Assembly: GCA_009760855.2 (NCBI GenBank)
Contig: WPIO01000061.1
Coordinates: 1,617,501 to 1,681,500, forward strand
From: Cristatella mucedo
Taxonomy: Eukaryota; Bryozoa; Phylactolaemata; Cristatellidae
Length of the DNA: 64,000 nt
Direction: 5' to 3'
Position numbers and translations under genes: made by a program. The notes under the pieces are model-generated. The model did no database searches. It saw nothing but the letters and a program-made list of their open reading frames with translations, and was not told where the DNA came from. Positions 20,055 through 30,007 of the stretch are shown one piece after another (position 1 is the first letter of the stretch; the number at the start of each line of letters is the position of its first letter).

Positions 20055-20640
20055 TTTACAGTGCTATACATGGCAGCTAGGTTGGCGTGTCGAGAATGTC
20101 ACAGCTGCCGCCTCGATACATCGCTTCTTTTCGACCGTCGCTGGCTTCCCGTCCGGGAGCGCATCAACTTCCTGTCACGTGTACGTTTCTCTATTCTCCA
20201 GCACCTGCGAAAACCTACCGTGAGCTGGCGACTCCTTGGGCCGCCCCACGAACCACTCGCTTTCCCTACTCTTGTCGTGAATCTGCACAGCTAAGAAAAT
20301 ACAAATATAAATATATTTCATTTGTATAGGGTTCCAAGAGAACTTAATCTCTATTTAGGCACTTCACATATCACTCGGCGCTCGAGCCCACGACCTCGGC
20401 CCCGGACCTTGGTTGGGGGGGGGGCGAGCACCTTTACCGCTGGGCCAAAATATAACAAAAGCCCAAACTTCTAAGGATCGTACCTTTTCTAGTTGTCATG
20501 CACCTAAATCTCGAACTCTCCGACGACTGACTGCACGCTATCCCCAAATTAATGCCATTTAAATTGAAACTAATGCCCACGTATTCCGATCAGCTTATGC
20601 TTGGACGTTGAGAGTCTCGCCCCTGTGTGCTTATGCTGCT
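20055..20640 (+). mobile_element. Degraded LINE, interrupted by SINE1
   Basis: Before the SINE the frame reads MAARLACRECHSCRLDTSLL and WLPVRERINFLSRV, matching AARLVCREDRSCHITPL / WLPVKQRIDFKVLSL of LINE-B. After the SINE it resumes (20480-20600) with a decayed RTFSSCHAPKSRTL, matching DRAFSSYAPKAWNSL, and NAHVFRSAYAW. The order is right for one element split by the insertion, but stops and frameshifts are frequent. Confidence 0.65.
20303..20448 (-). mobile_element. SINE1 inserted in a LINE
   Basis: Minus strand: TGGCCCAGCGGTAAAGGTGC, B-box region CGTGGGCTCGAGCGCC, tail GTGCCTAAATAGAGATTAAG, TTCTCTTGGAACCCTATACA. A G9-10 run sits in the anticodon-arm region (20414-20424). Confidence 0.85.
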
Positions 20641-21407
20641 AACATCGTGCAGTCCATTTTACCAATTCTTCAATCAGCCAATCACCTTTCGGCCTCCATC
20701 TGGAGTGCCTTGAAACGGACGTCGTTCTCTTATGAGGCCTTGGGAAGTTCTAAATCAGTACTTTGTACTATAATGACTTTGAAGCGGAGGAGAAGCACCG
20801 CGTGGCCCGCCTCGCGTTCTTATACGAGTGACTGCAGCCATTGCAGCAGAACAGAGGGCACAGCTTTACATGCGCTTAGTCAAGTCTGGCTTGTTCGTTT
20901 TCCGCTCCAAAAAGCGCTTGTAAGGGGACATCGCTTCCCTGTCGGCAAGCGATGCATCGGAGGGCTGGGGGCACCGCGCCGCCGACGGTATGCTCCACGG
21001 CTGCGCGGCCGAGGTACCGCGCCGGAGGAACGCGAGTCCAGCGTTCGGCAGCCGCTGCCGCGGCGGCGGCGGCGGCAGCGGCAGCGGCGGCGGCCAGAGA
21101 GCGCCGCTCAATTAGAGCGCTTAATTGCGAGCCCGCGCTCGGCCGGACCGCGCCAATGGGATTTAGACGCGGCCGCTCGAGGCTCGGGTCGCGAGCGGAC
21201 TGGCGTCGCCGGAGCGCAACCAGTAGACGGACGTTAATTGCCTGGGTGGGATCCTGTTACGATGCGCGGCCGGCGCTGCGTCTACTGACATTAAGTGGGA
21301 TCGAGCGGCCGCCGGAGCGACGGGCGGGCGCTTTCCGAAAAGCAGGCGTCCGCCGCGGACGACGAGCCGCGACGACTGCGGCGGCTGCGACGACGACGAC
21401 GGCGGCA

Positions 21408-21408
<1 letters not shown>

Positions 21409-21476
<68 letters not shown>
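21409..21476. repeat. (CGG)~22 array
   Basis: 68 bp uninterrupted, preceded by imperfect GGCGGCAGC and GACGACGAC units. Confidence 0.95.
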
Positions 21477-21477
<1 letters not shown>

Positions 21478-21819
21478 CGACTCAGCGCTCGCCGCCGCGC
21501 ACGCCCCAGGGCCGCGGAGGACGGAGGAGGGCGCGGGGAGGCAGAGCGAGCTCCTGCGCGCGGCCCGGAGGGGAAGCGGTCGCACGCGCGGCCTGGCGGC
21601 TCGCTCGGCCCGATCGCCGGATCGCGCTGCTCGCGCTCCGTTGGCTCGTGGGTGGTCCGCGCGGCGGGTGCACGCAGATGCCTCCGCCACCGCCGCTGCG
21701 GCTCCGGTAAGCCCGCTTTAGGCGGATCGCCATCGCCGGTACGACGATGCATTCGGATAAAGCTCAATTAACCTCAGGCGCCGGCTGACGCAGCGTCGTC
21801 GCAGGAGCGAGCGCACTCT

Positions 21820-21820
<1 letters not shown>

Positions 21821-21897
<77 letters not shown>
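21821..21897. repeat. (CGG)~25 array
   Basis: 77 bp uninterrupted, only 345 bp from the previous array and in the same strand orientation. Confidence 0.95.
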
Positions 21898-21898
<1 letters not shown>

Positions 21899-22249
21899 GC
21901 AACGAGCGCGTAGGCGGGTGGAGGCGCACGTTTAGAGCGAACGCGGTGCGCCGCGCTCAGCGAAATAGCGGCGTTGCGGCCGCTGCTGGAGCGGCGAGTC
22001 GGGAAACGGCATCCACTAAGTAGCCTTGAGCGCGGCGCGGTCGAGCTCGAGAGGGCAGAGGCAGCACAGGGAAGGGGGCGTGTGCCTTCTTACTGCTCGC
22101 GGAGCAATTGTTTGCTTTAATTGAAGCTTTAGTTAGGCAAACGCCATAGAAGGCCGCTTGCTCCACCTAGCCATTCTTTCGCCTCTAGCAGGTGCATCGG
22201 TAAACGCCTGTACACATGCAGCATGTGACTATACCTGAGCATATACCTT

Positions 22250-22528
<279 letters not shown>

Positions 22529-22643
22529 CGAATGTGGAACTGTACATGTTACTGCTATGCGCTCGTCAAGATTGGCGGTCAACCTTTTCCCCACGGAATA
22601 CTTTTGTGAGGTCTTAACCTAAGTCTATGTGGTTAACTTAGAG

Positions 22644-22813
22644 CAGGGTTCTCAATCTTCCTAATGCCGTGACCATTTAATGCGGTTCCTTATGTTATGG
22701 CGACGCCAAACCAAAAAATTAACCCGGTCAATAATATGGTCTTAGGTGACCCCTGTGAAAGGGTAGTGCGACCCCCCAAAGGGGTCGCCCGACACACAGG
22801 TTGAGAACCGCTG
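22644..22813. mobile_element. SPIN-like hAT MITE, 170 bp
   Basis: Ends are CAGGGTTCTCAATCTTCC on the left and, on the other strand from the right, CAGCGGTTCTCAACCTGTG. This matches the terminal inverted repeat of the SPIN (Space Invaders) hAT family, with one base missing on the left. Subterminal words also match SPIN as I know it: TAATGCCGTGACC near the left, and TGGTCTTAGGTGACCCCTGT and GACCCCCCAAAGGGGTCG near the right. Flanking 8-mers ACTTAGAG (22636-22643) and ACTTGGAG (22814-22821) form the expected hAT target duplication with one mismatch. The AT-rich middle of SPIN MITEs is mostly absent. The SPIN assignment rests on memory of the consensus, not an alignment. Confidence 0.8.
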
Positions 22814-22824
22814 ACTTGGAGAAT

Positions 22825-23320
22825 AGGTGCATGCACTTCAAGACCTATGTAGTGAGCTTAGATCCAGAGGAAGGAAATTAACTTTCGCAATCGCTTCCCT
22901 TACAAAGCTTTGTGCAGCACCTGCGTATAGATTTAGCTCTCCCTCATACAAACGACCTGTTATTGTTATTAATATTACCTCAGTCTCAGCCGGCGCAAAG
23001 TGCCATGAAAAATATTTCGTTCTACTAGCACTGTATATAAAATTGATCAAAAGTTTTGAATTATTTATATTGAGTACATGTGAATAGAGGCCTAGCGGAA
23101 TTAATATCCACATGTAACATTTACACACACACACACACGCACACACACACACATGCACACACACACACACAAACACTCACATATAATATATACATGTATA
23201 GGCAAATGCAAGCGCATATAAAATTAATATATATATATAAGTTACATATGGTATGCATTGTATTCACTTTTGATAATTGAAAGTGAGGTGCTATTACATG
23301 CATAAAGACCAATACAACCG
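22825..23320. other. AT-rich DNA with (CA)n at 23122-23172
   Basis: Apart from the CA microsatellite I see nothing. An 86-codon ORF at 22827-23087 has no motif. Confidence 0.5.
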
Positions 23321-24116
23321 AAGTCGACATGACTGGGTATGGTCGCGGAGAGGCCAGTCCGAGGAGTCGCGCAGAGCTGGCTGAGCGCAGAGCTGCGGAG
23401 AGTGAGGCGCTGGTTCGCCGCTGTCGCTGTCCGGCGACTTTGCCGACTTGCGCTGCGCGGCGGCGCGGCGAGGGCAAGTCCGTTTCCGAGCGCGGCCCGC
23501 GACACGACCGTTACCGCTGGAGGCGGTGCCGCAGCAGCAGCTGCAGCCACATCGAGACGGTTTTTCGACTGCGGCTAGTCGACCTACTACTTGGGGTGGC
23601 GATCTCGCACGCGTCGCGTCTTTTTCGGCGTGTCGCCTCAGCAAAGCAGGCGCCTGGTCAGGCAGGCGGCCGCGTCCAGGCGAGCTCGCCGCAAATTCCG
23701 CGGCTAATAATTTATTTACTGCGGCACTGTAAGCCAATACCGCCCTAATGTATTGTCATCCGGCTTGTGACAAGCTGACGCGGGCGCCGCTGCAATCGGC
23801 CGCGCCGCCGCCGCAGCAGCGCCGGCTCCGAGCTGACGCTACCCGGCGCGTCTACAGACCCGCTATGACGTCGGCTCTCGCTCCGGGCGGCTGCGGTGGT
23901 GACGTTGGCGCCGGCTTCGGCTTTGGCCGGCCGATCGCAGTCGCGTTGCAAAGTGAGGAATGCCGAAAACGCGGCGACTAACCCGATCGTTGGAGTGAGT
24001 GGATGCCCGTCGCGAGCGGCGGGCAGCTTTCTAGACCAAAAGCGTGGCGCCCTAAAACGAAAGCTCGCCGGGACGTTAGCCAGCCGGCTGCTTTACCGAA
24101 GCAACGGCTGACCCGT

Positions 24117-24159
24117 CGCACGCGAAGCGCGGTCCGAGCTCGGCCGCGCTTCGCGTGCG
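24117..24159. repeat. Near-perfect 43-bp palindrome
   Basis: CGCACGCGAAGCGCGG (24117-24132) pairs exactly with 24144-24159, and CCGAG with CTCGG inside. Only one base (24133) is unpaired. Confidence 0.95.
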
Positions 24160-24630
24160 AGCCTTGCATTCCGCGCATTCCGGTGTGCGCCATCCGGTTT
24201 TAGTGTACAACGTCCTTAGCTGAGGCAGCGCTAGGATTATAGGCAGGGCGGGCGGCGGCGGCGGCGGCGTCGCGTGGGTGGTCTGTCGGCGCTCGAACCT
24301 CTCTCCACGAGATCGCCGCACCGCGGTGAGCGTCGCTTCCGGAAGTAGTTAGCGGACGAGACTCCTGCACCCGGGCGCCGCATTCAGCCAGCCCTATCGG
24401 CGGCAGCAGCGGCTGACGAAAAGCGCGCGGTAAAAAGCTCGCGCTCGGGCGGCGGCGGCGGCGGCGGCGGCGGAGGAGCGTCGTCGAATGAGAACGAGAG
24501 CAGGCCGAGGCCGCAAGGACGTCGAGCGCCCTAGCGAGGGCGGCCGCTAACCGAGCGCCCAAGATCGACAGTCGGAGAACTAATTGCAAAGCACTAGCCT
24601 GAGCGCCGCGCGCCAAGCGGAGCAACGCGT

Positions 24631-24691
24631 CCAGAAGACGGCTGGCCAGTGCGAGCGCAGCGGTCGCGCGGCAAAGCCAGCCGTCTTCTGG
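24631..24691. repeat. 15-bp perfect inverted repeat, 31-nt loop
   Basis: CCAGAAGACGGCTGG (24631-24645) against 24677-24691. Confidence 0.95.
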
Positions 24692-24730
24692 CCTCCGCCG
24701 GCGCTTCCTGACCGGCGCCGAGTCGCTGGT

Positions 24731-24784
24731 CGCGTCCGCAATCTCTCGACGGCGACAGCAGCTGTCGAGAGAGAAGCGGACGCG
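24731..24784. repeat. Two-stage hairpin
   Basis: Outer stem CGCGTCCGC (24731-24739) with 24776-24784. Inner stem TCTCTCGAC (24742-24750) with 24763-24771. Small internal loops separate them, and a 12-nt apical loop is left. Confidence 0.93.
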
Positions 24785-24844
24785 AGCTGCGGCCGCTCAA
24801 CGGGCGGCAGCGTGGGCGTCGCGATGAGAGGCGCAAGCCGCTGC

Positions 24845-24879
24845 GTCGCTGGCCGAGCGCCCGTGCGTCGGCCAGCGAC
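24845..24879. repeat. 12-bp perfect stem, 11-nt loop
   Basis: GTCGCTGGCCGA (24845-24856) against 24868-24879. Confidence 0.93.
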
Positions 24880-25058
24880 GACGCTTTTACTTCGGCGATC
24901 GCCGAGATTCGGGCGCTCGAAGCGAGTCGCTCGCTCGCTGGGCGCGCGCGCGCGCGCGCGCGCATGCGCTCTGGCGCAGAAAGGCTCCGCGGCGGCGGAA
25001 TGGCGAGCGCTCTCAGCATCGCCGCCCGCAGACGCCCACCGTTGGGTGGCGGGCGGCG

Positions 25059-25100
<42 letters not shown>

Positions 25101-25719
25101 AGAGAGCGCACGTCATTCCGCCGCCGCTGCCGCGATATGCCGCGAGGAGCGGTGGCGGCGGCGGCCGCCGCCGCGACCATCAAAGGCTCCGCTTCGCTCG
25201 ACGCGCCGCCTCAGAGGTCGCAGGGTGCCGTCGAGCGAGCGAGCGCTCTCACGACTACGATTTCTCAGCGAAGCGATCGCCGTCGACGAAGGCGCGTTCC
25301 AGCCGCCGCCGCTTAAGTAGCTGCTGCCGGCGACGAGACCGGAAGGGCAAACCCTGCGTCGCTGGCAGAGCGTCGGCGAGACAGCAGTTTACTTCGGGCC
25401 GTCGCCAACGTCCCGGCCCGGTTGTAGCTGCGCACGCGTTAGGTTCGCTGCCAGAGGCGAATCGGCGAATTGATGTCGGCAGTCGACGCATTCCTTGGCC
25501 GCCCCGTGCTCGGTCAGCTCGCAGGAGCAATCGCTCGCTAGCCCAACTATCGGTGATGGCGGCGGCGATCCTCGGCCGCAAGCCGAAGGCACCATCGAGC
25601 CGCAGGCCAAGTATCTGCATGCCTAGCGCCTCCTAGCGGGTACTATGCCAGCTCGTCGAGCGTTCGTCGAATCGTTGCCGAAGCGGTCTTTAGTTACGTT
25701 ACACGCCCACGTTACGGGG

Positions 25720-25960
25720 TGCCGCCCTGGCTTGGTTCAGGGGTAAGGCGCTCGCCTTTCGCTACCTAGGACGCGGGCTCGAGCCCGGCGACACATGTAC
25801 AGCGCCTGGATAATAATAATAATAATACATTTGATATAGCGCCCTCAGAGAACTCAATCTCTTTCTAGGTACTTTGCATTTGCTGCAAAGGAAGCAGCAT
25901 CGAATCGTTAGTGGATCGAGATTGAGATCTCTCGGGGTCCTGTAGAAATGAATTCCTTGT
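25720..25960 (+). mobile_element. SINE1 split by a LINE-B tail
   Basis: Head: CCCTGGCTTGGTTCAGGGGT (A box region) and GCGGGCTCGAGCCCGG (B box), then AGCGCCTGGA (25801-25810). The tail resumes after the insert as TCGAGATTGAGATCTCTCGG (from 25916). The intact tail order in other SINE1 copies shows the interruption clearly. Confidence 0.8.
25811..25911 (-). mobile_element. 101-bp LINE-B 3' end inside SINE1
   Basis: (TAA)n tail, hairpin TAGCGCCCTCAGAGAACTC/TTTCTAGG, then TTGCTGCAAAGGAAGCAGC and the start of the 3' UTR, antisense to the SINE. TGGA is present on both sides (25807-25810, 25912-25915), consistent with a 4-bp target duplication. Confidence 0.82.
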
Positions 25961-26309
25961 CTTATTATATTACGCCAGTAGGCGACGCGAAGCCAGGGGT
26001 TCCGGCACATTAGTAGCCCATACTTTGAAAACGATCTTGGCTTGATCTTACGGATCGCTTGGCTAAGGAGGTTCAAAATTTGATGACCGCATTTTAGCCA
26101 CCCTCGATCGGCAGCGGTTCTTTTCCACACCTTAAGTGCGAAGCAGCTCTCTTTAGTTCATCAAGCTGTCACTAATGGTGGCTGGGCTCTATTCAAACTC
26201 GCCTAGGAGCGTAGCGGGAGCAGTAGTGAGTCGTTGCTACTCAGTTTGACCTTGAACTCCCTGGCTAACTGGCACTATCGCCGTTGGTCAGACGTAGCCT
26301 CTGCGGCTC

Positions 26310-26583
26310 ATAATAATAATAACAATAATAATACACTTGATAAAGCGCCCTCAGAGAGCTCAATCTTTTTCTATGCGCTCTACATTTGCTGCAAAGGAAA
26401 CGCGATCGAATGGTGACTGGTGTCATGCTTGATAAACAACACGAATAGCTTGGTTAGGCATGACATGCGCAGGGTCAGTGGCAGCATGCACAGTGTCAGC
26501 GCGCATAAGCACATACAGGAAGAATCACAGGGACCCGCTAAATGCTATCATATATAGGTGCGTTTTTAAGTTAAAGTAAATAG
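26310..26583 (-). mobile_element. LINE-B 3' UTR, antisense
   Basis: (ATT)n tail, the two-stem hairpin (AAAGCGCCCTCAGAGAGCTC, TTTTTCTATGCGCTC), TTGCTGCAAAGGAAACGCGA, and the UTR words CATGCACAGTGTCAGCGCGC and ATAAGCACATACAGGAAGAA. It is truncated near the start of the 3' UTR. Confidence 0.9.
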
Positions 26584-26689
26584 CAGCCGATTTAACAGCC
26601 TCATTTGCATAACGGTCGTAAGAGCCCGTAGCGGTTATCGCTCCCGCTAGAGCAGCACGCGAGCGTCCTGTTTGACAGAGACTGGAGGA

Positions 26690-27720
26690 CTGACATGAAG
26701 AGAGTCGGAGGAATAAATCTAGGCAGGTTTAGAGAGGCGCCAGCGTCCGCGAGTTTCCTCGGGGGGAGGGGCAGACACGGCGGCTGCGACGGCGACCTGG
26801 TCCTCGGCCACCACCGCCGCCGCTTCTGCCGCGGGCAGTGAAGTGCACTGCCGTTGCTGTTTTGCCGCGTCAAGGTCTCCTAGCAGGGTGCAGAGAGACT
26901 TTGTCGCGCGGAGCCCGCGCGGATTCAAAGGACGCACTAATTGCCAGAGCGCTTTGGCAGAAATGGCGAAGCGACGGCCTCCGAGGGAAAGCGCCGCGCG
27001 GTGACGTCGGAGCGACGCTTTATTAAGCGGCTCGCGGGTGAAGAACCGAGAGACCGAGAAAGCGAGACCGAAGGTCGCTTGGGTGGCTCCGCAATGTGAA
27101 CGCAATCTGGCGCTCTCGCTTCGCACGGAAGACGATCGGATCAGCTCGGCGACAGTCCGCTGCTGAGCGCAGACTCCGGCGGCGCGCAGCAGCAGCGCTC
27201 TCAGCATTTCGCGCGCGCGCGTGCGCGCGAGCGTGCGCTCTCGCACAAAAGCGCCGAGCAGGCGCATAGGAAGGGGGCCGCGCGGCAACGGCGACCGCGC
27301 CGTCGCGTAAGCGAACGCGCTTTGCTTCTCTTCGGGGCTAGAGGCAAAGGAGAAGCTGGCTCAGTTGCCGCGGGGCTTTATTGAGCGGAAGGGGGCCACA
27401 AACCGCAGGCAGGCAGGCCCGACCGATGCCGCAACTCGCAGGGCCGCCCGGCGACGCGGGACGCGATGCACATTCGGCCGCGTGAATAAAGAGCCTGCGC
27501 AGCTGCTCAGTGCAGCCGAAAAAACGCGCTCGGGCAGCTGCGCTGAGCAGGCGACTCCCAGCGACTGGTCGTTTCTCGGTCGCTGGCCTGAGGTGGCGTC
27601 GCGATCGGCCGAGCACGATCGGCAGCAGTGTTGACCGGAAGTGCCGGCGAGTGGCGACCGCAGGAATTATTCGCAAGGCCCGCCCGATTGGGGTATCCTA
27701 ATGTGCGGAGCTGACCCGGG
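26690..27720. other. CpG-dense GC block
   Basis: GC-rich DNA with GA/CG-rich words. A TATA-like CTCTATAAATATTAG lies just beyond its right edge (27731-27745). An imperfect hairpin near 27495-27555 pairs GCTGCTCAGTGCAGC with GCTGCGCTGAGCAGGC-type sequence. No exon is supported. The 189-codon minus ORF at 26719-27288 has no domain. Confidence 0.5.
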
Positions 27721-27779
27721 CCGATTTATCCTCTATAAATATTAGCTGCTATCGAGCCGCCAGGCTTTACAATTTGGCA

Positions 27780-28000
27780 CTCTCATGTATCTTCCTCTTT
27801 GATCCTATCTTTCTCGCTGGCTCTTCACTTGGTCTCTCACGTTTCTCTCTCGATCTTTCCACCCTCTATCATTGCGCCTCACTCGTCTATCTCTCTGTCG
27901 CCCCAGGTCAATATCTCTGTCTCTGTTTCTCTTTCTGTGTCTCTTTCTGCCTGCCTGTCTGTCTGTCTGTCTCTCTCCGTTTCTCACAATCTATCCTGCA
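27780..28000. repeat. Pyrimidine-rich TCTC/TCTG tract
   Basis: Imperfect CT-rich DNA with (TCTG)n/(CTGT)n at about 27948-27975. Confidence 0.8.
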
Positions 28001-28630
28001 CTCATCCTTCCATCTTCTCCTATATATTCCGTAATTCTCCTTTGAACCCGTACAGGAGCACCGGTAGCCCAGACTCAGCAGGTGCTTTCGGCGAGTGAGC
28101 GTATGCGCCAGTTCATGTACGTCCGGTGGATGGTGGAGATAATTCGAGAGTAACGCGAAGCGACTGCAGGCGCTTGCGGTGCGATCGTGTGCTCAGGGCC
28201 TCCTCGACCCGACCGAACCCTGTCAGCCACTGCAGACGCTTGTCTTGGCTTCAGCACCCGTCACCTCTTAGTGAAGATACGAGCTTCAAACCCGCGCATG
28301 CAAGCTCACTTCTGATTTACTTTAGAGCGAATCCCTTTCCCGAGTCAACACTGCTTTGTCTGCTTAACGACCGTCTCAGGAGTGCTGCCGTAACTAGGGG
28401 GAGTCTTCCACTGTAAGCTCTGCTGGACTTGCAGAGCCAGCTCTGGATACCATCGATCGCCAAAAACTTTCTGAGCGCCTGTCGTCTCACCAAGGAATTG
28501 CTGCAGGCATGGCGTGACAATTGCTTAAATATGATCTCAGTGGGAAAATTCAGAGAGTTGATATCAACGGAAAGTAAACATCCAGTGAGCCTTTTACGCA
28601 TAGGTAGCCGCAGGCAACAGTTTAGGTCCA
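28001..28630. other. No gene or recognised element
   Basis: Overlapping short ORFs on both strands and no motif. Confidence 0.45.
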
Positions 28631-28634
28631 CTCG

Positions 28635-28715
28635 TTTTTAACGAGTATACTATTCCTCTTGCCGATGCAATCGCCAAGTGCAATTTTGGTTTCAATTTCG
28701 TGTGGGGGGCTGCAC
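28635..28715 (+). mobile_element. Small LINE RT-core fragment
   Basis: The plus frame YTIPLADAIAKCNFGFNF matches the LINE-B block YSVPLADAIAKHNLGFQF that precedes the catalytic box at 36.9 kb. Nothing on either side continues the match. Confidence 0.6.
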
Positions 28716-28997
28716 GCAGCCTTGAGCTTGTACGCTTTGAACCCGTCGCTGCCATCAAGAATCGCAAACACTCTCAGCTCTCTAAAAGCGTGCCTGTAAC
28801 GCTGACGTTCGCAATTTGATGGCCTCAAAATTATTTGCTGCTCAAATCAAGTGTTAAAAACATATACTAATTGTGGGGAGGCCGAATGCAAGTCAGAAAT
28901 TGAAAAGCCCAACTCTCCAAGCTGCTCAGCCAGCAGATCTCATGCAGCCTCTGCCAGGAATCTCAGTGCGATTTTACAAATTGTCTTGTCGCTAGGT

Positions 28998-29185
28998 GAG
29001 CCGTGATGGCACACTAGGTAAGGCGGTTGCTTTTCATGACCTCGGCCCCGAGGTCGTAGGTTCGAATCCTGTGGTGGGAGATCCTTTATCGCCAGTGCAA
29101 GCGGTGGTGATAGCCGTAAAGGCTCTTCTGTCGCTATACAAAAAGAGGCTGTTGAATCATCTACGATTTATTATTATCATTTATT
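28998..29185 (+). mobile_element. SINE2, best-preserved copy
   Basis: Head GAGCCGTGATGGCACACTAG (A box region) and GTCGTAGGTTCGAATCC (B box). Body GTGCAAGCGGTGGTGATAGC, AAAGGCTCTTCTGTCGCTAT. The end has GAGGCTGTTGAATCATCTAC and an ATT-rich tail. Its body is close to the copy at 94-270. Confidence 0.9.
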
Positions 29186-29511
29186 AACACAATAGCTCAG
29201 CTGTCAAGTCTGCTTACTTTCACCGACGCTACATTGAAAATATTGGGGCTTGCCTCGTTAGGGACACCGCAGTCCTTATCTGATCAACACAAATCATGAT
29301 TTCTCGACTAGACCTATGCATCTAATTTCTTGCAGGCCTTCCGGCCGTTGCAAAACGACGCTTACAGTTGGTGCAGAACTCAACGGCTAGGCGAATCTGT
29401 CTTACAAGTTACAAATCCTATGCCACTATTGCTCTCCAATGTGCGTTTGCTTCCTATCAAGCAGTGTATAGACTTCAAGATTCTGCTGTCACCTTTAAAT
29501 ATATCGTGTTA

Positions 29512-29645
29512 GTCCAGGCTGTAAGGTGCTCGCTCTTTACGAATGAGGTCGTGGGTTCTAGTCCTGCAGTTTGTTGCCAACTACAAGCGATGGCAATAGC
29601 CGTTAAGGCTCTTCTACCGCTATAAAAAACACTAGCTGATTTAAC
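29512..29645 (+). mobile_element. SINE2 inserted in a LINE
   Basis: GTCCAGGCTGTAAGGTGCTC, GTCGTGGGTTCTAGTCC (B box with one change), GCGATGGCAATAGCCGTTAA and GGCTCTTCTACCGCTATAAA. An inverted SINE2 3' fragment follows at 29651-29678. Confidence 0.8.
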
Positions 29646-29650
29646 TGTCT

Positions 29651-29678
29651 ATTTTTGTATAGCGACAGAAGAGCCTTG
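29651..29678 (-). mobile_element. Inverted SINE2 3' fragment
   Basis: The reverse complement reads AAGGCTCTTCTGTCGCTATA followed by CAAAAA, identical to the SINE2 3' body at 28998 and 94. Only 28 bp remain, next to a sense SINE2. Confidence 0.65.
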
Positions 29679-29866
29679 AAAAGACAGGTCTCCCATTGTA
29701 CCAATCTCTCTTCTAACTCAAATGTATTACTAGTGCTACCAGCTATGTCAAATCCCTTGTAGACCACTCAATCTTTTGCTACGCTCCTAAAGCTTGACTT
29801 TCATTACCGAATGACACCACGGCATCTTGCAGGTTATCGCAGTTTAGCAAGTAGCTAGCAACCGAT

Positions 29867-30007
29867 CTAATAATAATAATGATAACTACACACTTGATAA
29901 AGCGCCCTCAGAGAACTCAGTCTCTTTCTACGCGCTTTACAATTGCTGCAAAGGAAACACGATCGGATGGTTAGTGGTAGCATCCTCAATAAACAACAAG
30001 AATAACT
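29867..30007 (-). mobile_element. Short LINE-B 3' end, antisense
   Basis: ATT-rich tail, AAAGCGCCCTCAGAGAACTC hairpin, ATTGCTGCAAAGGAAACACG, then GGTTAGTGGTAGCATCCTCA. Truncated within the 3' UTR. Confidence 0.85.

Larger units (their letters stand above)
20930..22130. other. GC block with two long CGG arrays
   Basis: The densest GC stretch of the window. It holds uninterrupted CGG repeats at 21409-21476 and 21821-21897 and shorter ones at 21055-21095. Long ORFs in several frames encode poly-Ala, poly-Arg or poly-Pro and are artefacts of the repeat. It could be a promoter CpG island of an unseen gene. Confidence 0.6.
23320..25730. other. CpG-dense GC block rich in hairpins
   Basis: 2.4 kb of GC-rich DNA with several perfect short-loop inverted repeats (listed separately), CGG runs at 24448-24473 and about 25060-25100, and a (GC)n run near 24942-24962. 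Two segments resemble each other, 24836-24900 and 25343-25410 (both contain CTGCGTCGCTGGC and TTTACTTCGG). The 350-codon ORF at 24584-25636 is Arg/Ala-rich, overlapped by open frames on the other strand, and has no domain. It could be a promoter island; no exon can be supported. Confidence 0.6.
29195..29860 (+). mobile_element. Degraded LINE, interrupted by SINE2
   Basis: Before the SINE, translated blocks match the LINE-B C-terminal region in order: SAYFHRRYIENIGACL, AVAKRRLQLVQNSTARRICL. After it (29745-29850) the frame reads DHSIFCYAPKA and SLPNDTT, matching DRAFSSYAPKAWNSLPT. This is one old copy with several stops. Confidence 0.7.

Noticed and set aside
24584-25636. 350-codon plus-strand ORF
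   Set aside because: Arg/Ala-rich, crosses hairpins and a CGG array (poly-Arg), with long open frames on the opposite strand. No motif.
27731-27745. TATA-like element at the edge of a GC block
   Set aside because: A lone TATAAATA in AT-rich DNA. No initiator, exon or downstream ORF supports a promoter.
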